DNA from: Aquabacterium fontiphilum
GTDB lineage: Bacteria > Pseudomonadota > Gammaproteobacteria > Burkholderiales > Burkholderiaceae_C
Direction: 5' to 3'
Length of the DNA stretch: 64,000 nucleotides
Assembly (NCBI RefSeq): GCF_009909205.1
Contig: NZ_JAAAPN010000008.1
Coordinates: 1-64,000, forward strand
In this document: positions 51,956-61,669 of the stretch, one piece after another
Position numbering within the stretch: the first letter of the stretch is position 1
Layout of the letters: every line of letters begins with the position of its first letter
Position numbers and translations under genes: made by a program
The notes under the pieces: model-generated
What the model was told of the DNA's origin: nothing
The model's database searches: none
What the model saw: the letters and a program-made list of their open reading frames with translations, nothing else

Positions 51956-52981
51956 ATGGAATTCTTCCGCATCCGGCGCGACATCCCCTTCATGCGCCAT
52001 GCGATCGTGCTCAACGCGATCTCGCTGGCCGCCTTTCTGGCTGCCGTCTTCTTCATCGCCACACGCGGCCTGCACCTGTCGGTCGAGTTCACTGGCGGCT
52101 CGCTGATCGAGTTGCAGTACACACAGGCAGCCGATCTGCCCAAGGTGCGCAGGGCGGTGGAGAGTCTGAACCTGGGCGATGTCCAGGTTCAGAACTTCGG
52201 CACCTCCCGTGACGTGCTCATCCGCATCCCGCAGCGCGATGGCGTGACGCAGGCGCAGGTTGTCGAAGGCGTGTTCAACGCTGTCTGCCAGGCCGAGCAG
52301 GGCGCGGTGACGCGCACGGTCGCAGCCGATGGCGAACAGTCTGCCGGCATGCGCTGCACGGCGCAGGCGGCCGAGCCCGTCACGCTGCAGCGCAGCGAAT
52401 TCGTGGGCCCGCAGGTGGGTGACGAGCTGGTTCGCGACGGGGCCTATGCGCTGCTGGCCACCATCGCGGGCATCATGATCTATCTGGCCATCCGCTTCGA
52501 GTGGAAGTTTGCGGTGGCCGGCATCATCGCCAACCTGCACGACGTCATCATCATCCTGGGCTTTTTTGCCTTCTTCCAGTGGGAGTTCTCGCTGTCAGTG
52601 CTGGCGGCCGTGCTGGCCGTGCTGGGCTACTCCGTCAACGAGTCGGTCGTGATCTTCGACCGGGTGCGCGAATCGTTCCGCAAGTACCGCAAGATGTCGA
52701 CGGCCGAGGTGATCGACCACGCCATCACGTCCACGATCAGCCGCACGGTGATCACCCACGGTTCGACCCAGATGATGGTGCTGACCATGCTGATCTTCGG
52801 CGGCCCCACGCTGCATTACTTCGCGCTGGCGCTGACGATCGGCATCCTGTTCGGCATTTATTCCTCGGTGTTCGTGGCCGCGGCCATTGCCATGTGGTTG
52901 GGCGTGAAGCGAGAAGATTTGATCAAATCCGCCAAGAATGAGGGTGATCCCAATGACCCCAACGCGGGGGCGGTGGTGTAG
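51956..52981 (+). CDS. secF: protein translocase subunit SecF
   Basis: This partner of SecD has 341 residues with six membrane helices. It contains VEFTGGSLIELQY near residue 42, GAYALLATIAGIMIYLAIRFEWKFAVAGIIANLHDVIIILGFFA near 160-205 and the conserved GYSVNESVVIFDRVRESFRKY near 224. The C terminus is short and polar. It is the third gene of yajC-secD-secF; a DUF1631 gene begins 11 bases after it. Confidence 0.97.
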   Translation: MEFFRIRRDIPFMRHAIVLNAISLAAFLAAVFFIATRGLHLSVEFTGGSLIELQYTQAADLPKVRRAVESLNLGDVQVQNFGTSRDVLIRIPQRDGVTQAQVVEGVFNAVCQAEQGAVTRTVAADGEQSAGMRCTAQAAEPVTLQRSEFVGPQVGDELVRDGAYALLATIAGIMIYLAIRFEWKFAVAGIIANLHDVIIILGFFAFFQWEFSLSVLAAVLAVLGYSVNESVVIFDRVRESFRKYRKMSTAEVIDHAITSTISRTVITHGSTQMMVLTMLIFGGPTLHYFALALTIGILFGIYSSVFVAAAIAMWLGVKREDLIKSAKNEGDPNDPNAGAVV

Positions 52982-52992
52982 AGTCGGTCTGG

Positions 52993-55365
52993 ATGGCTTC
53001 CGGATCTGCGCGTTCTCTGGCCCTTGCTGCCCGCCTGGCTGTCCTTGAATCGCTGATTCAGGGCGCTGCGGATTTCACCCAGGGGTGCCTCGAAGGCGCG
53101 CGCGCGCTGGCCGCCCAGCGCGCCGATCCGGCTGTGTCGCTCAAGCGGCGCGATCTGGTGCTCGATCTGCCTCGCGCCCTGCCTGGCTTGCAGGCCGGCC
53201 TGCGCAGCCAGTTGCAGGATGCGACGGTGCGTGCCCGCATGGGCCAGCCTCTGACGGCCATGCAGGAGTCTCGCGGCGTGGACGTGCCGCTCACCCTGGT
53301 CGACGACCTGCAGGTCGAACAGGATCTGGCCCGTTCCCGTCTGGTACAGCACATGGCCGATGCCACGCAGGCAGAGGCTGGCGACCTGCGCGCGCGTTTG
53401 CAGTCGCTGCGGGGCCAGCTCGACGAAGCCGACACGACCGCAGGCAGCGACATCGCCCATCCCGCCTGGCTCGCCAGCCTGCTGCTGCCGCCCTGGCTGG
53501 CCGCAGGGCTCGACCTGTCGCATTGGCAGACGGCCCAGGTGGTGCTGCACCAGGAGGCCGCGCACTGGTTCAATGAGGCTTTGCACCGCGCCAACCAGTT
53601 GCTGCGTGACCGGGGTGTGCGGCCGGAACTCAATCTGCGCCCCTTCATCCGCCGCGCGCTGGAAGGGGGCGTTCCCTCTGCGCCCCAGCCCCTGGCCGGT
53701 GCGGGCGACCAGGGGCCGCCGACCTACATGGCCAGCGGCCTGATGCGCAGTGGCGGAGTGCACGAAGAAACCCGGCTGATGACCCAGACGCCGGGCCTGC
53801 AGCGGCCGGTTGCGTCGCCGCAGCAGGTCCTCGGGCAGCTCAAGCAGACTGTGGCGCGCCATGTGCCGGGCTTCGCGGCGACCGAGCCGGCGGGCGGGGC
53901 GGTGCACACCGTGTCTGCCGGCCTGGCGCGGGCCTTGCACGCTGCCAGTGCCAATCAGCCAGGTACGGGCCAGGTGGGGGCGGGTGTGGGTGCGGGTGGG
54001 GCGTCGTTCGCCAGTGGCGGTGCGGTTGCGGGCCAGCCAACCTGGGCCGTTCCGCCTGAAACGCCGGAGGGCGTTCAGGTGGCCCTGCACCAGCTGCAGG
54101 AAACCCGACAGGCGTTGAAACAGGCCGCGGCCACACCGGCCGAGCGGGCCACCATCGAGGTGGTGGCGTTGATGTTTCAGTCCATCTTGATGGAGGAACG
54201 CCTGCCTGCGGGCATCCGTGTCTGGTTCGCCCGGCTGCAGATGCCCGTGCTGCGCGTCGCGGTCAGTGAGCCGGACTTCTTCGCATCTGTCACCCACCCG
54301 GCGCGTGTGCTGATTGACCGCATGGGAGCGTGCGTGATGGGCTTTGTCGCAGGCGCTCAGCAGGACGATGACGCCCTGCACCGTGAGATCAAGCGCGTGG
54401 TGCAGGTTGTCGAAGCGTATCCGGAGACCGGGCGCAGGGTGTTCCAGACCGTGCTCAATGAGTTCGAACGGTTTCTGGACGGCTACTTCCGTGAGCACAA
54501 CCAGGCCAGCCGCCAGGGTGTGTCGCTGGCCCAGCAGGTTGAACAGCGCGAAACCTGGGCCATCCAGTACACGATCGAGTTGCGCAAGATGCTGGATCAC
54601 GTGCCCGTCCACGAGGGTGTGCGCCACTTTTTGTTCAGCGTCTGGGCGGATGTGCTGGCGCACGGGGCGGTCCGCCACGGCCCGGCCAGCGACGAGACGC
54701 GTGTCCTGAAAAAGGCCGCTGGCGACCTGATCTGGTCGGCCAGTGCCAAGACCTCGCGAGAAGACCGCGCCGAGGTGCTGCGCCGGCTGCCGCCGCTGTT
54801 GAAAGCCTTGCGGGAGGGCATGGCGCAGGCGGGGCTGCCCGTGGCGCGCCAGGACGAGCACATCCAGGCGTTGAACACGGCGCTGGCTGCCGCGTTCACG
54901 GCCCGATCCGCCGTGCTGAGTTCGGCCAACCTTGCCGAGTTGATGGCCCGGCTGGAGGCGATTGACGAGGTGCTGCCCGATCTGGGCGAGGTCGAGCTCG
55001 ATGACGACTTGTTGCGCGACCTCTCGGGACACGATTCCGATGGACTGGAAGTGGTCACCGAAGGTGGCACCATGGCCACCCCCGCCATGCTGGGATGGGC
55101 GCGCGAGCTTCAGATTGGCGCCTGGTTCCAGTTGGATTACCGGGGGCGGCAGGAGCCCGTGCAGCTCGCCTGGAGGGGGCTGAACAAGCAGCTGGCGTTG
55201 TTTGCGCGCCCTGCAGGCCCGGCGGTGCTGTTCCAGCTGCACCGGCTGGCGGCCTTTCTGCAGGCTGGCCTGATGGTGCCGCTGGAAGACGAGTCGCTCA
55301 CGACCCGTGCCACCCGGCAAGCGCTGGCCCGCCTTCACGCCGATCCCTCGCGGCTTCAAAGCTGA
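52993..55365 (+). CDS. DUF1631 family protein
   Basis: This large 790-residue protein of the DUF1631 family is known mainly from beta- and gammaproteobacteria and has no established function. It is mostly helical, with an acidic patch EVELDDDLLRDLSGHDSDGLEVV near residue 675 and a C-terminal beta-rich part (GAWFQLDYRGRQEPVQLAWRGLNKQLALFARPAG) that looks like the PilZ-like end seen in related proteins; that comparison is tentative. The Gly/Ala-rich segment near residue 320-350 looks like a linker. It starts 11 bases after secF. Confidence 0.83.
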   Translation: MASGSARSLALAARLAVLESLIQGAADFTQGCLEGARALAAQRADPAVSLKRRDLVLDLPRALPGLQAGLRSQLQDATVRARMGQPLTAMQESRGVDVPLTLVDDLQVEQDLARSRLVQHMADATQAEAGDLRARLQSLRGQLDEADTTAGSDIAHPAWLASLLLPPWLAAGLDLSHWQTAQVVLHQEAAHWFNEALHRANQLLRDRGVRPELNLRPFIRRALEGGVPSAPQPLAGAGDQGPPTYMASGLMRSGGVHEETRLMTQTPGLQRPVASPQQVLGQLKQTVARHVPGFAATEPAGGAVHTVSAGLARALHAASANQPGTGQVGAGVGAGGASFASGGAVAGQPTWAVPPETPEGVQVALHQLQETRQALKQAAATPAERATIEVVALMFQSILMEERLPAGIRVWFARLQMPVLRVAVSEPDFFASVTHPARVLIDRMGACVMGFVAGAQQDDDALHREIKRVVQVVEAYPETGRRVFQTVLNEFERFLDGYFREHNQASRQGVSLAQQVEQRETWAIQYTIELRKMLDHVPVHEGVRHFLFSVWADVLAHGAVRHGPASDETRVLKKAAGDLIWSASAKTSREDRAEVLRRLPPLLKALREGMAQAGLPVARQDEHIQALNTALAAAFTARSAVLSSANLAELMARLEAIDEVLPDLGEVELDDDLLRDLSGHDSDGLEVVTEGGTMATPAMLGWARELQIGAWFQLDYRGRQEPVQLAWRGLNKQLALFARPAGPAVLFQLHRLAAFLQAGLMVPLEDESLTTRATRQALARLHADPSRLQS

Positions 55366-55443
55366 CCACTGTGTCGCCCGCCTGACGGCGTGACGGGCTC
55401 GGGTGGGCATTCGAGAATTAAGACACGTTCGGGCATTTATTCG

Positions 55444-55458
55444 TTCCACTTGGTGGAA
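55444..55458. promoter_or_regulatory. 15-bp palindrome upstream of the msh operon
   Basis: TTCCAC-TTG-GTGGAA is a perfect 6-3-6 inverted repeat that ends 44 bases before the mshI start codon. It could be an operator or a 5'-UTR hairpin. No clear promoter boxes were found around it, although the stretch just upstream is unusually AT-rich. Confidence 0.3.
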
Positions 55459-55502
55459 GGCGCTCTGTCAGCATCACAACCGTGTGAATGCGGGAGTGCT
55501 GC

Positions 55503-57080
55503 ATGTTGTTCCGTCGACCGTCGCGTGCGCCAGGGCACTGGCTGGCAGTGGCCCTCAGTGGGGCCCTGGCGGCGGCTGCCCAGGTCAGCCATGGCGCTCA
55601 AGGGCGGCCCAGGCTGGATTGGTTCTGGCGTGCGGACGCCGATGCGCTGTCAACTGCGTTGAAGGCCCTGCAGCGGCAGCATGCCGTCCGCGGAGCACAG
55701 CTGGCGGCCGTGGCGCCCATGGAGGCTTACCGCATTCTGGCTGCCGAGGCGCCCGAGGTGCCCCGTGAGGAATGGGCCGACGCGATTCGCTGGTCGTTGC
55801 GCGAGCAAGTGGAGTTTCCGATCGATGACGCGCTCGTCGACGTGCTGGCGCTACCGCAAGCCACCCAGATCCGGCAAAGCAACGCCACCCTGACCGTGGC
55901 GCTGGCCCGCGAGGGATACAACCAGCTCGAGCTCGCAGCGGACGACCACGGCTTGGCCTGGGCCGCCATCGAGGTCCAGGAGACCGCGTTGCGCAACGTC
56001 TGCGCGCTCGGAGAAGAGCCAGACAAGGCGCACGCCCTGCTGGCCTTCGGTGACCAGCAGGCATTGCTGGTGATCACCTTCCAGGGCGAGCTGGTCATGA
56101 TGCGCCACATCGAAGTCGCGCTGTCGGCCATCACGGCGGCGGACGACACGCGGGGGCAGGCGTTGAGTCGCGCCGCGCTGGAGGTGCTGCGCACGCTGGA
56201 TACCCATGAGCGCGTACACAGCCAGGCGCCCCTGTCCAAACTGACGGTGGCCTTGCCGCCCGGCTGTGGAGACGACACGCTGGGCCTGCTTGCCGAGTTG
56301 ATCTACCTGCCTGTGCAGTCCATGGACCTCGCAAGCTGTATGGACATGGGTGGTTTGCCGCCGTCTGCCGAGCATCTCGCCACCCATGCCACGGCGACCG
56401 ATCTCTGCGCGATCGGCGCAGCGCTGCGCGGCTGGTGTGCGGCCCAGGGGCGACAACAGGTCAAGTTGCTGGACCCGCACAGCGCGCTGACGCAGCCGCC
56501 TTCCTGGGGGGCACGCTTCGGCCTGCGTCTGGCAGGTGCGGCGCTCGGTCTGTGCGTGCTGGCCGCTGGCGGCCTCATGTGGGCGGTTGCCGAGGCCAAT
56601 CAGCGCGCTGAGGCCGCTGAGGCCAGGCTTGCGGAGTTGCAGGGTCAGGTCCAGTCGCTCCCGGAAGACCCCCTTGTCAGACAAGTGGCCTCGCTCAAGC
56701 AGCAGGAGGCCGTACAGCGACAGATGCGCGAGGTGCTGCGCGGCAGCGGAGCCGAGGCGTCGACCGGCTACTCGGACTACCTCATGGCCTTGGGGCGACA
56801 GGCCCAGGGCTCGCTGTGGATTACCGGGCTGCGCTTGAGCGGCGATGGCCGGGACCTGGAGTTGCGCGGCCGGACCACCGACCCCGCCATGCTGCCGCCC
56901 TACCTGGCGCGCTTGCATGGCGAAGAGCGCTTCAAGGGGCGCCGCTTCGCCCAGATGGAGATGCGCGCCGTGGCGGAAGAGGCGGATGTGCCCCAGGGGG
57001 TCACCGAGTTCATCCTGCGCGGCCAGATGGAGACCCAGCGCGGTGCTGACGCGCGCGCTGACAAGGAGGCCCAACCATGA
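55503..57080 (+). CDS. mshI: MSHA biogenesis protein MshI (PilM-like plus PilN-like)
   Basis: This 525-residue inner-membrane assembly protein appears to combine two parts. Residues 1-325 resemble the cytoplasmic actin-like PilM/MshI type (WADAIRWSLREQVEFPIDDALVDVLALP; QALLVITFQGELVMMRHIEVAL). A membrane helix near 340-362 (LRLAGAALGLCVLAAGGLMWAV), a short coiled coil and a PilN-like periplasmic domain (SLWITGLRLSGDGRDLELRGRT) follow. ATG at 55503 has GGGAG 6 bases upstream; ATG at 55488 is less well placed. mshJ overlaps its stop. Confidence 0.85.
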   Translation: MLFRRPSRAPGHWLAVALSGALAAAAQVSHGAQGRPRLDWFWRADADALSTALKALQRQHAVRGAQLAAVAPMEAYRILAAEAPEVPREEWADAIRWSLREQVEFPIDDALVDVLALPQATQIRQSNATLTVALAREGYNQLELAADDHGLAWAAIEVQETALRNVCALGEEPDKAHALLAFGDQQALLVITFQGELVMMRHIEVALSAITAADDTRGQALSRAALEVLRTLDTHERVHSQAPLSKLTVALPPGCGDDTLGLLAELIYLPVQSMDLASCMDMGGLPPSAEHLATHATATDLCAIGAALRGWCAAQGRQQVKLLDPHSALTQPPSWGARFGLRLAGAALGLCVLAAGGLMWAVAEANQRAEAAEARLAELQGQVQSLPEDPLVRQVASLKQQEAVQRQMREVLRGSGAEASTGYSDYLMALGRQAQGSLWITGLRLSGDGRDLELRGRTTDPAMLPPYLARLHGEERFKGRRFAQMEMRAVAEEADVPQGVTEFILRGQMETQRGADARADKEAQP

Positions 57081-57778
57081 GTGCCAACTGGAAGACCTGG
57101 TGGCCTCAGGTGCTCATGCGCTGGCGCCAGGGGCGGCGGCTGTTTGACGCGCGTCAGCCCAATGAGCGGCGTTTGATCATTGTGGCGGTGCTGGCCGGGA
57201 TCTGGCTGGTGTTCGACACCTTCTGGCTCACGCCCGGCTTCAAGCAGATGCAGGACGCGCGCAAGCGCGAACAGACGGCGCAGGCGGCTGCGCAGGCGCT
57301 GCAGACCGAACTGCAGCAGCAGGTGATGGCCGCAATCCAGGCCAAGCGGGATGCCGAGAACGAACTCCAGCAGGTGCGTCAGCGCCTGGCAGAGGGCCAG
57401 GCCGAACTGGACAGGCAGCAGGCGCTGCTGCTGCCGGCCCGCGAGATGCCGCAGCTGATGCGCGGCCTGCTGGAACAGAATGGCCAGTTGCGGCTGCTGT
57501 CCATGCGGACGCTCGCGCCGCAAGAGGTCTCGCTCGTCGCCGATGGGGCCGCGGCTGCGACGGGGCTGCCCGCCATGCTGTACCGTCATCGTCTGGAAGT
57601 GACGGTGTCGGGCCCCTACATCGAGCTGCTGCGCTGGATGCGATCGGTTGAGGGCATGCCACGCAAGCTCTTGTGGGACCGCCTGCAATTGGTGGTGACC
57701 GATCCCGCGCCGCCTGCGCTGACGCTGGCCGTCCACACCTACAGTCCCGACCGGGACGCGCTGGAGATCTCGCCATGA
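57077..57778 (+). CDS. mshJ: MSHA biogenesis protein MshJ (PilO-like)
   Basis: This 233-residue protein has one membrane helix near residues 31-51 (RLIIVAVLAGIWLVFDTFWL), a Gln/Ala-rich coiled coil from about 60 to 115, and a PilO/GspM-like domain (LYRHRLEVTVSGPYIELLRWMRSVEGMPRKLLWDRLQLVV). This is the MshJ layout. It overlaps both neighbours by ATGA and would pair with the PilN-like half of MshI. Confidence 0.88.
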   Translation: MSANWKTWWPQVLMRWRQGRRLFDARQPNERRLIIVAVLAGIWLVFDTFWLTPGFKQMQDARKREQTAQAAAQALQTELQQQVMAAIQAKRDAENELQQVRQRLAEGQAELDRQQALLLPAREMPQLMRGLLEQNGQLRLLSMRTLAPQEVSLVADGAAAATGLPAMLYRHRLEVTVSGPYIELLRWMRSVEGMPRKLLWDRLQLVVTDPAPPALTLAVHTYSPDRDALEISP

Positions 57779-58203
57779 CCCGCCTGCACCTCGTTCGCGT
57801 GGCGCTGGTGGCGCTGAGCCTGGCCAGCGTGGCGGTGCACGCCGACCCGCTCATCAACCTGCCTGATCCCACGCGGGCGCCGCCGGGGCTGCGCAAGGCG
57901 CCACCTGGCACACCGGCAAGCGCCCCTGGGCTGCGACCCGAGGCCGGTGAGGCCGAGACGCGGCCGCCTCGCCTGCAGGGCATCCAGCGGGATGCCGCCT
58001 CTGGCCGCGCGGTGGCCATCCTCGACGGCCGACTTCAAGAGCCTGGCCAGCGGCAAGGTGACTGGACGCTGCAGACCATTGCCGCAGATCACGTGGTCGT
58101 GCGTGGGCCGGGCGGACTCTGGCGCCTGCATCTCACCGGCGGACACGACAAGCTGACACAACGCGGAACAGCCGTCGTGGCACCGCGAAAGGAACCATCA
58201 TGA
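57775..58203 (+). CDS. mshK: MSHA biogenesis protein MshK (PilP-like)
   Basis: This 142-residue small exported protein has a signal peptide ending near VHADP (residue 23). The C-terminal part RLQGIQRDAASGRAVAILDGRLQEPGQ... TLQTIAADHVVVRGPGGLWRLHL has the MshK/PilP-like beta pattern, in a position to link the inner-membrane complex to the secretin. It overlaps mshJ and mshL by four bases each. Confidence 0.85.
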   Translation: MTRLHLVRVALVALSLASVAVHADPLINLPDPTRAPPGLRKAPPGTPASAPGLRPEAGEAETRPPRLQGIQRDAASGRAVAILDGRLQEPGQRQGDWTLQTIAADHVVVRGPGGLWRLHLTGGHDKLTQRGTAVVAPRKEPS

Positions 58204-59951
58204 TGCGATCTTCCCTTCCACGCACCGCCCGGACGGCTGGCACCTGGATGGCCCTGATGGTCGGCATTTCCCAAGGCGGCGTGCACGCCGGCGCCGACCG
58301 CTTGAGCTTCACGCTCACCTCGGTCCCTGCTGCGGCGCGCGTGGTGGCGGCTGCGCCTGCAGAACTGGCCCAGGTCACCCAGGGCGACGCCGACAGCCCC
58401 GTGGTTCAAAGGGTTGCGCCTCGGCCATCGCCGGCCGTGCGAGGCCCTGCGCCGGCCACCGCGCCAGCCCCGGAAGCACGCTTTGACATCGCGGTCCATG
58501 AGGCGCCCGCTGCACAGGTGTTCCTGCAGATGGGGCTCAATGGCAGCTACAGCATGCTGGTGTCGCCCGAAGTGACGGGCAACGTCACGCTCAAGCTGCG
58601 TCAGACCACCGTGCCCGAGGCGCTGGAAGCGCTGCGTGAGCTTTACGGCTACGACTACCGCATCGCCTCTGGCAACCGGGTCTTTGTCTATCCGAACACG
58701 GTGCAGACGCGCCTGTTTCGCATCAGCTACCTGCCCGGCCGGCGTCAGGGCGCGTCCGACCTGCGGGTGAACTCGAACTTTGTCATGCAGGCCAGCAGCG
58801 GCGGAAGCGGGGGCGGTAGCGCTGCGGCGGCTGCCGGTGGCGCGAACGCTGGCAGCGCCGACACGACGGCCGTGCGCATGACGACCGACACCAACTTCTG
58901 GCAAGACGTCCAGGATTCGCTCAAATCGATGCTAGGCGGGCGGGAAGGCCGCAACATCACGTTGAACCCCGGCGCGGGCGTCATCGTGGTGCGCGCGACG
59001 CCGTCGGAGCTGCGCCAAGTGGCCGACTACCTGCGCGCGGTGCAGCTCACGATCGAGCGGCAGGTGATGCTCGAGGCCAAGATCATCGAAGTGCGCCTGT
59101 CGGACTCGTCGCAAATGGGTGTGAACTGGTCGCTGTTCCGTCAGGTGTCGGTCAATGGCAACCGTGGCACGGTGGGTACCGTTGGCGTCACCCCCGGCAC
59201 CACGTTGAGCAACAGTGGCGCGCTGACCAACGCCAACGGCAGTGTGTTGCCCAATGCCCTGGCCACGGCTGATGCGCTGGGCAAAGGCTTCTATGGCCTG
59301 GCCTTCCAGTCTGCCTCGTTTGCTGCCCTGGTGTCCTTTCTTGAAACGCAGGGCGACGTGCGGGTGCTTTCCAGCCCGCGCATTGCCACCATCAACAACC
59401 AGAAGGCCGTGCTCAAGGTGGGGCGCGACGAGCTGTTCGTCACCAACATCACCACCAACCAGACCAGCAATGGCAACACCACCACCAGTTCGCCCACGGT
59501 GACGCTGCAGCCCTTCTTCAGCGGCATCGCACTGGACGTGACCCCGCAGATCGACGACAACGGCACGGTGATGCTGCACGTGCACCCCACCGTGAGCGTC
59601 GTGACCGAGCGGCAAAAGCCCATCGACCTGGGCACGCTGGGGCGCTACACGCTGCCGTTGGCCTCGAGTTCGATCAATGAAACCGACAGCATCGTGCGGG
59701 TGCGCGACGGCGAGGTGGTGGCCATCGGCGGCCTGATGCAGCAGGACTCGTCCAGCGATCGCAGTGGCGTGCCAGGGCTGAGCGAAGCGCCCGTGGTGGG
59801 TGGGCTGTTCCGTCAGCGGAGCAGCAGTCGGAGCAAGTACGAGCTGGTCATCCTCATCAAGCCGACCATCGTCTCGGACGATGGTGGCACCTGGCCGCAG
59901 CCCCAAGGCGTGGCGGCTGCCGACGTGACCGAGGCCACTGGCCAACGCTGA
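58200..59951 (+). CDS. mshL: MSHA secretin MshL
   Basis: This outer-membrane secretin through which the MSHA pilus passes has 583 residues and an N-terminal export signal. N domains follow (residues 95-165, FDIAVHEAPAAQVFLQMGLNGSYSMLVSPEVTGNVTLKLRQTTVPEAL). A Gly/Ala/Ser-rich linker (about 198-222) precedes N1. The secretin domain runs from about 300 (RQVMLEAKIIEVRLSDSSQMGVNW; VRVLSSPRIATINNQKAVLKVGRDE; GGLMQQDSSSDRSGVPGLSEAPVVGGLFR). In Vibrio, mshM and mshN follow; here mshE is next after 8 bases. Confidence 0.94.
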   Translation: MMRSSLPRTARTAGTWMALMVGISQGGVHAGADRLSFTLTSVPAAARVVAAAPAELAQVTQGDADSPVVQRVAPRPSPAVRGPAPATAPAPEARFDIAVHEAPAAQVFLQMGLNGSYSMLVSPEVTGNVTLKLRQTTVPEALEALRELYGYDYRIASGNRVFVYPNTVQTRLFRISYLPGRRQGASDLRVNSNFVMQASSGGSGGGSAAAAAGGANAGSADTTAVRMTTDTNFWQDVQDSLKSMLGGREGRNITLNPGAGVIVVRATPSELRQVADYLRAVQLTIERQVMLEAKIIEVRLSDSSQMGVNWSLFRQVSVNGNRGTVGTVGVTPGTTLSNSGALTNANGSVLPNALATADALGKGFYGLAFQSASFAALVSFLETQGDVRVLSSPRIATINNQKAVLKVGRDELFVTNITTNQTSNGNTTTSSPTVTLQPFFSGIALDVTPQIDDNGTVMLHVHPTVSVVTERQKPIDLGTLGRYTLPLASSSINETDSIVRVRDGEVVAIGGLMQQDSSSDRSGVPGLSEAPVVGGLFRQRSSSRSKYELVILIKPTIVSDDGGTWPQPQGVAAADVTEATGQR

Positions 59952-59959
59952 GGACGATC

Positions 59960-61669
59960 ATGACGCGCCCGCAACGCTTCCGCCTGGGTGACCTGCTGGT
60001 TCAGGACGCCCTTGTCAGTCAGGAACAGCTCGACCAGGCGCTGGGCGAGCAACGCAGCAGCGGGCGCAAGCTGGGCCAGGTGCTGATCGACCACGGCTGG
60101 ATCACCGAGGCCCAGATCGCCAAGGCCGTCGCGCGCCAGTTGCGGGCGCCCTTCATCGACCTGGCGCATTTTCCGCTGCGACCCGATCTGGCGCAGCTGT
60201 TGCCCGAGACCCATGCCCGTCGTTTGCGCGCCCTCGTGCTCGACGACGGCCCCGCTGGCTTGCTGGTGGGTTTTGCCGACCCGACCGACATCTATGCGTT
60301 CGATGAGGCGGCGCGCCTGCTCAAGCGCAGCGTCGAGCTGGCCGTCATCACAGAGACCCACTTGCAGACGGCGCTGGACCGCGTCTACAGCAGCAAGCAG
60401 GAAATCGAAGGCCTCGCCCGCGAGCTGACCTCGGAGCTGGCCAGTGTCGAATCCGACCTGGGTGATCTGCTTGGCATCGACGCCACCAGCAACGAAGACG
60501 CGCCAGTGGTGCGGCTGTTGTACTCGGTGTTCGAGCAGGCCCTGCGCCTGCGTGCCTCCGACATTCACATCGAGCCGCAAGAGAAGCAACTGCGCATCCG
60601 TTTCCGCATCGACGGGGTGCTGCATGTGCAGACCGAGGCCGACTCGAAGATCGCCGGCGCCGTGGCGCTGCGGCTGAAGCTGATGTCGGGCCTGGACATC
60701 TCCGAGAAGCGCCTGCCGCAGGACGGCCGCTTTGCAGTGCGCCTGAAAGACGGCACGGTGGATGTGCGGATCTCGACGCTGCCGTCGCAGCACGGCGAAT
60801 CGGTCGTGATGCGCTTGCTGAGCCAGAGCGCGGGCATGCTGGATCTCGCCCGGCTCGACATGCCCCCGCGCATGCGCGAGGCCTTGTCGCGCGCCATCGA
60901 CAAGCCCAGCGGCCTGATCCTGGTGACCGGCCCGACTGGCAGCGGCAAGACGACCACGCTGTATGGCGCACTCAACGCGCTCAACAGCACCGAGCGCAAG
61001 ATCATCACTGTCGAAGACCCGGTCGAGTACCGTCTGCCCGGGCTCAACCAGGTGCAGGTCCACGAGAAGATCGACCTGAGCTTCGAGCGCGTGTTGCGCT
61101 CGGCGTTGCGCCAGGATCCGGATGTGATCCTCGTGGGCGAAATGCGCGACAAGACCACAGCCGAAATCGGCATGCGTGCGGCCATGACGGGCCACCTGGT
61201 GCTGTCGACACTGCACACCAACGACGCGCTGTCGACCCCTGCCCGTCTGATCGACATGGGCGTGCCGCGCTGGATGGTGGCGATGTCGCTGCAGCTGGTG
61301 GTGGCGCAGCGTCTCGTGCGAACGCTGTGCAACAACTGCGCCGTGCCCCACGAGCCCACGCCGCAGGAGCTGGTGTGGCTGCGCCAGATGCTGGGCGAAG
61401 ACGTGGATCTTTCACGCTTGCGCCACGGCAAAGGCTGCGCCGAGTGCAACCAGCTGGGCTTCCGGGGACGTACAGGGGTGTACGAGTTCCTGGAGATGAC
61501 GCTGCCGCTGATTGAGGCGCTGTCGGATCCGGAGCCCGGCGTGTTCGCCCGGGTCGGCCGACAGCACATGGCTGGTCACACGCTCAAGCGCGATGCGGCC
61601 CGGCTGGTGATGGAAGGCCGCACCACGGTGGATGAGGCCATGCGCGTGAGTGCGCAGGTGGATGAATGA
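59960..61669 (+). CDS. mshE: MSHA pilus extension ATPase MshE (PilB/GspE family)
   Basis: This cytoplasmic hexameric ATPase powers pilus extension. It has 569 residues: an N-terminal GspE-N domain (FRLGDLLVQDALVSQEQLDQALGEQ; the region that binds c-di-GMP in Vibrio MshE), and the ATPase domain with Walker A GPTGSGKTTT near residue 323. Walker B is DPDVILVGEMRD near residue 387, the His box is LVLSTLHTNDALSTPARLIDMG, and the zinc-binding pairs are CNNC and CAEC. GAGGA precedes the ATG. Confidence 0.95.
   Translation: MTRPQRFRLGDLLVQDALVSQEQLDQALGEQRSSGRKLGQVLIDHGWITEAQIAKAVARQLRAPFIDLAHFPLRPDLAQLLPETHARRLRALVLDDGPAGLLVGFADPTDIYAFDEAARLLKRSVELAVITETHLQTALDRVYSSKQEIEGLARELTSELASVESDLGDLLGIDATSNEDAPVVRLLYSVFEQALRLRASDIHIEPQEKQLRIRFRIDGVLHVQTEADSKIAGAVALRLKLMSGLDISEKRLPQDGRFAVRLKDGTVDVRISTLPSQHGESVVMRLLSQSAGMLDLARLDMPPRMREALSRAIDKPSGLILVTGPTGSGKTTTLYGALNALNSTERKIITVEDPVEYRLPGLNQVQVHEKIDLSFERVLRSALRQDPDVILVGEMRDKTTAEIGMRAAMTGHLVLSTLHTNDALSTPARLIDMGVPRWMVAMSLQLVVAQRLVRTLCNNCAVPHEPTPQELVWLRQMLGEDVDLSRLRHGKGCAECNQLGFRGRTGVYEFLEMTLPLIEALSDPEPGVFARVGRQHMAGHTLKRDAARLVMEGRTTVDEAMRVSAQVDE

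Noticed and set aside
50435-52540. 701-codon minus-strand frame opposite secD and secF
   Set aside because: It covers two secure genes and lacks domains; an antisense artefact.
52858-55449. 863-codon open frame on the minus strand opposite DUF1631
   Set aside because: Long antisense frames are expected in GC-rich DNA with biased third positions. The product is Arg/Gln/His-rich without any recognised domain, and the plus-strand DUF1631 gene fits its operon.
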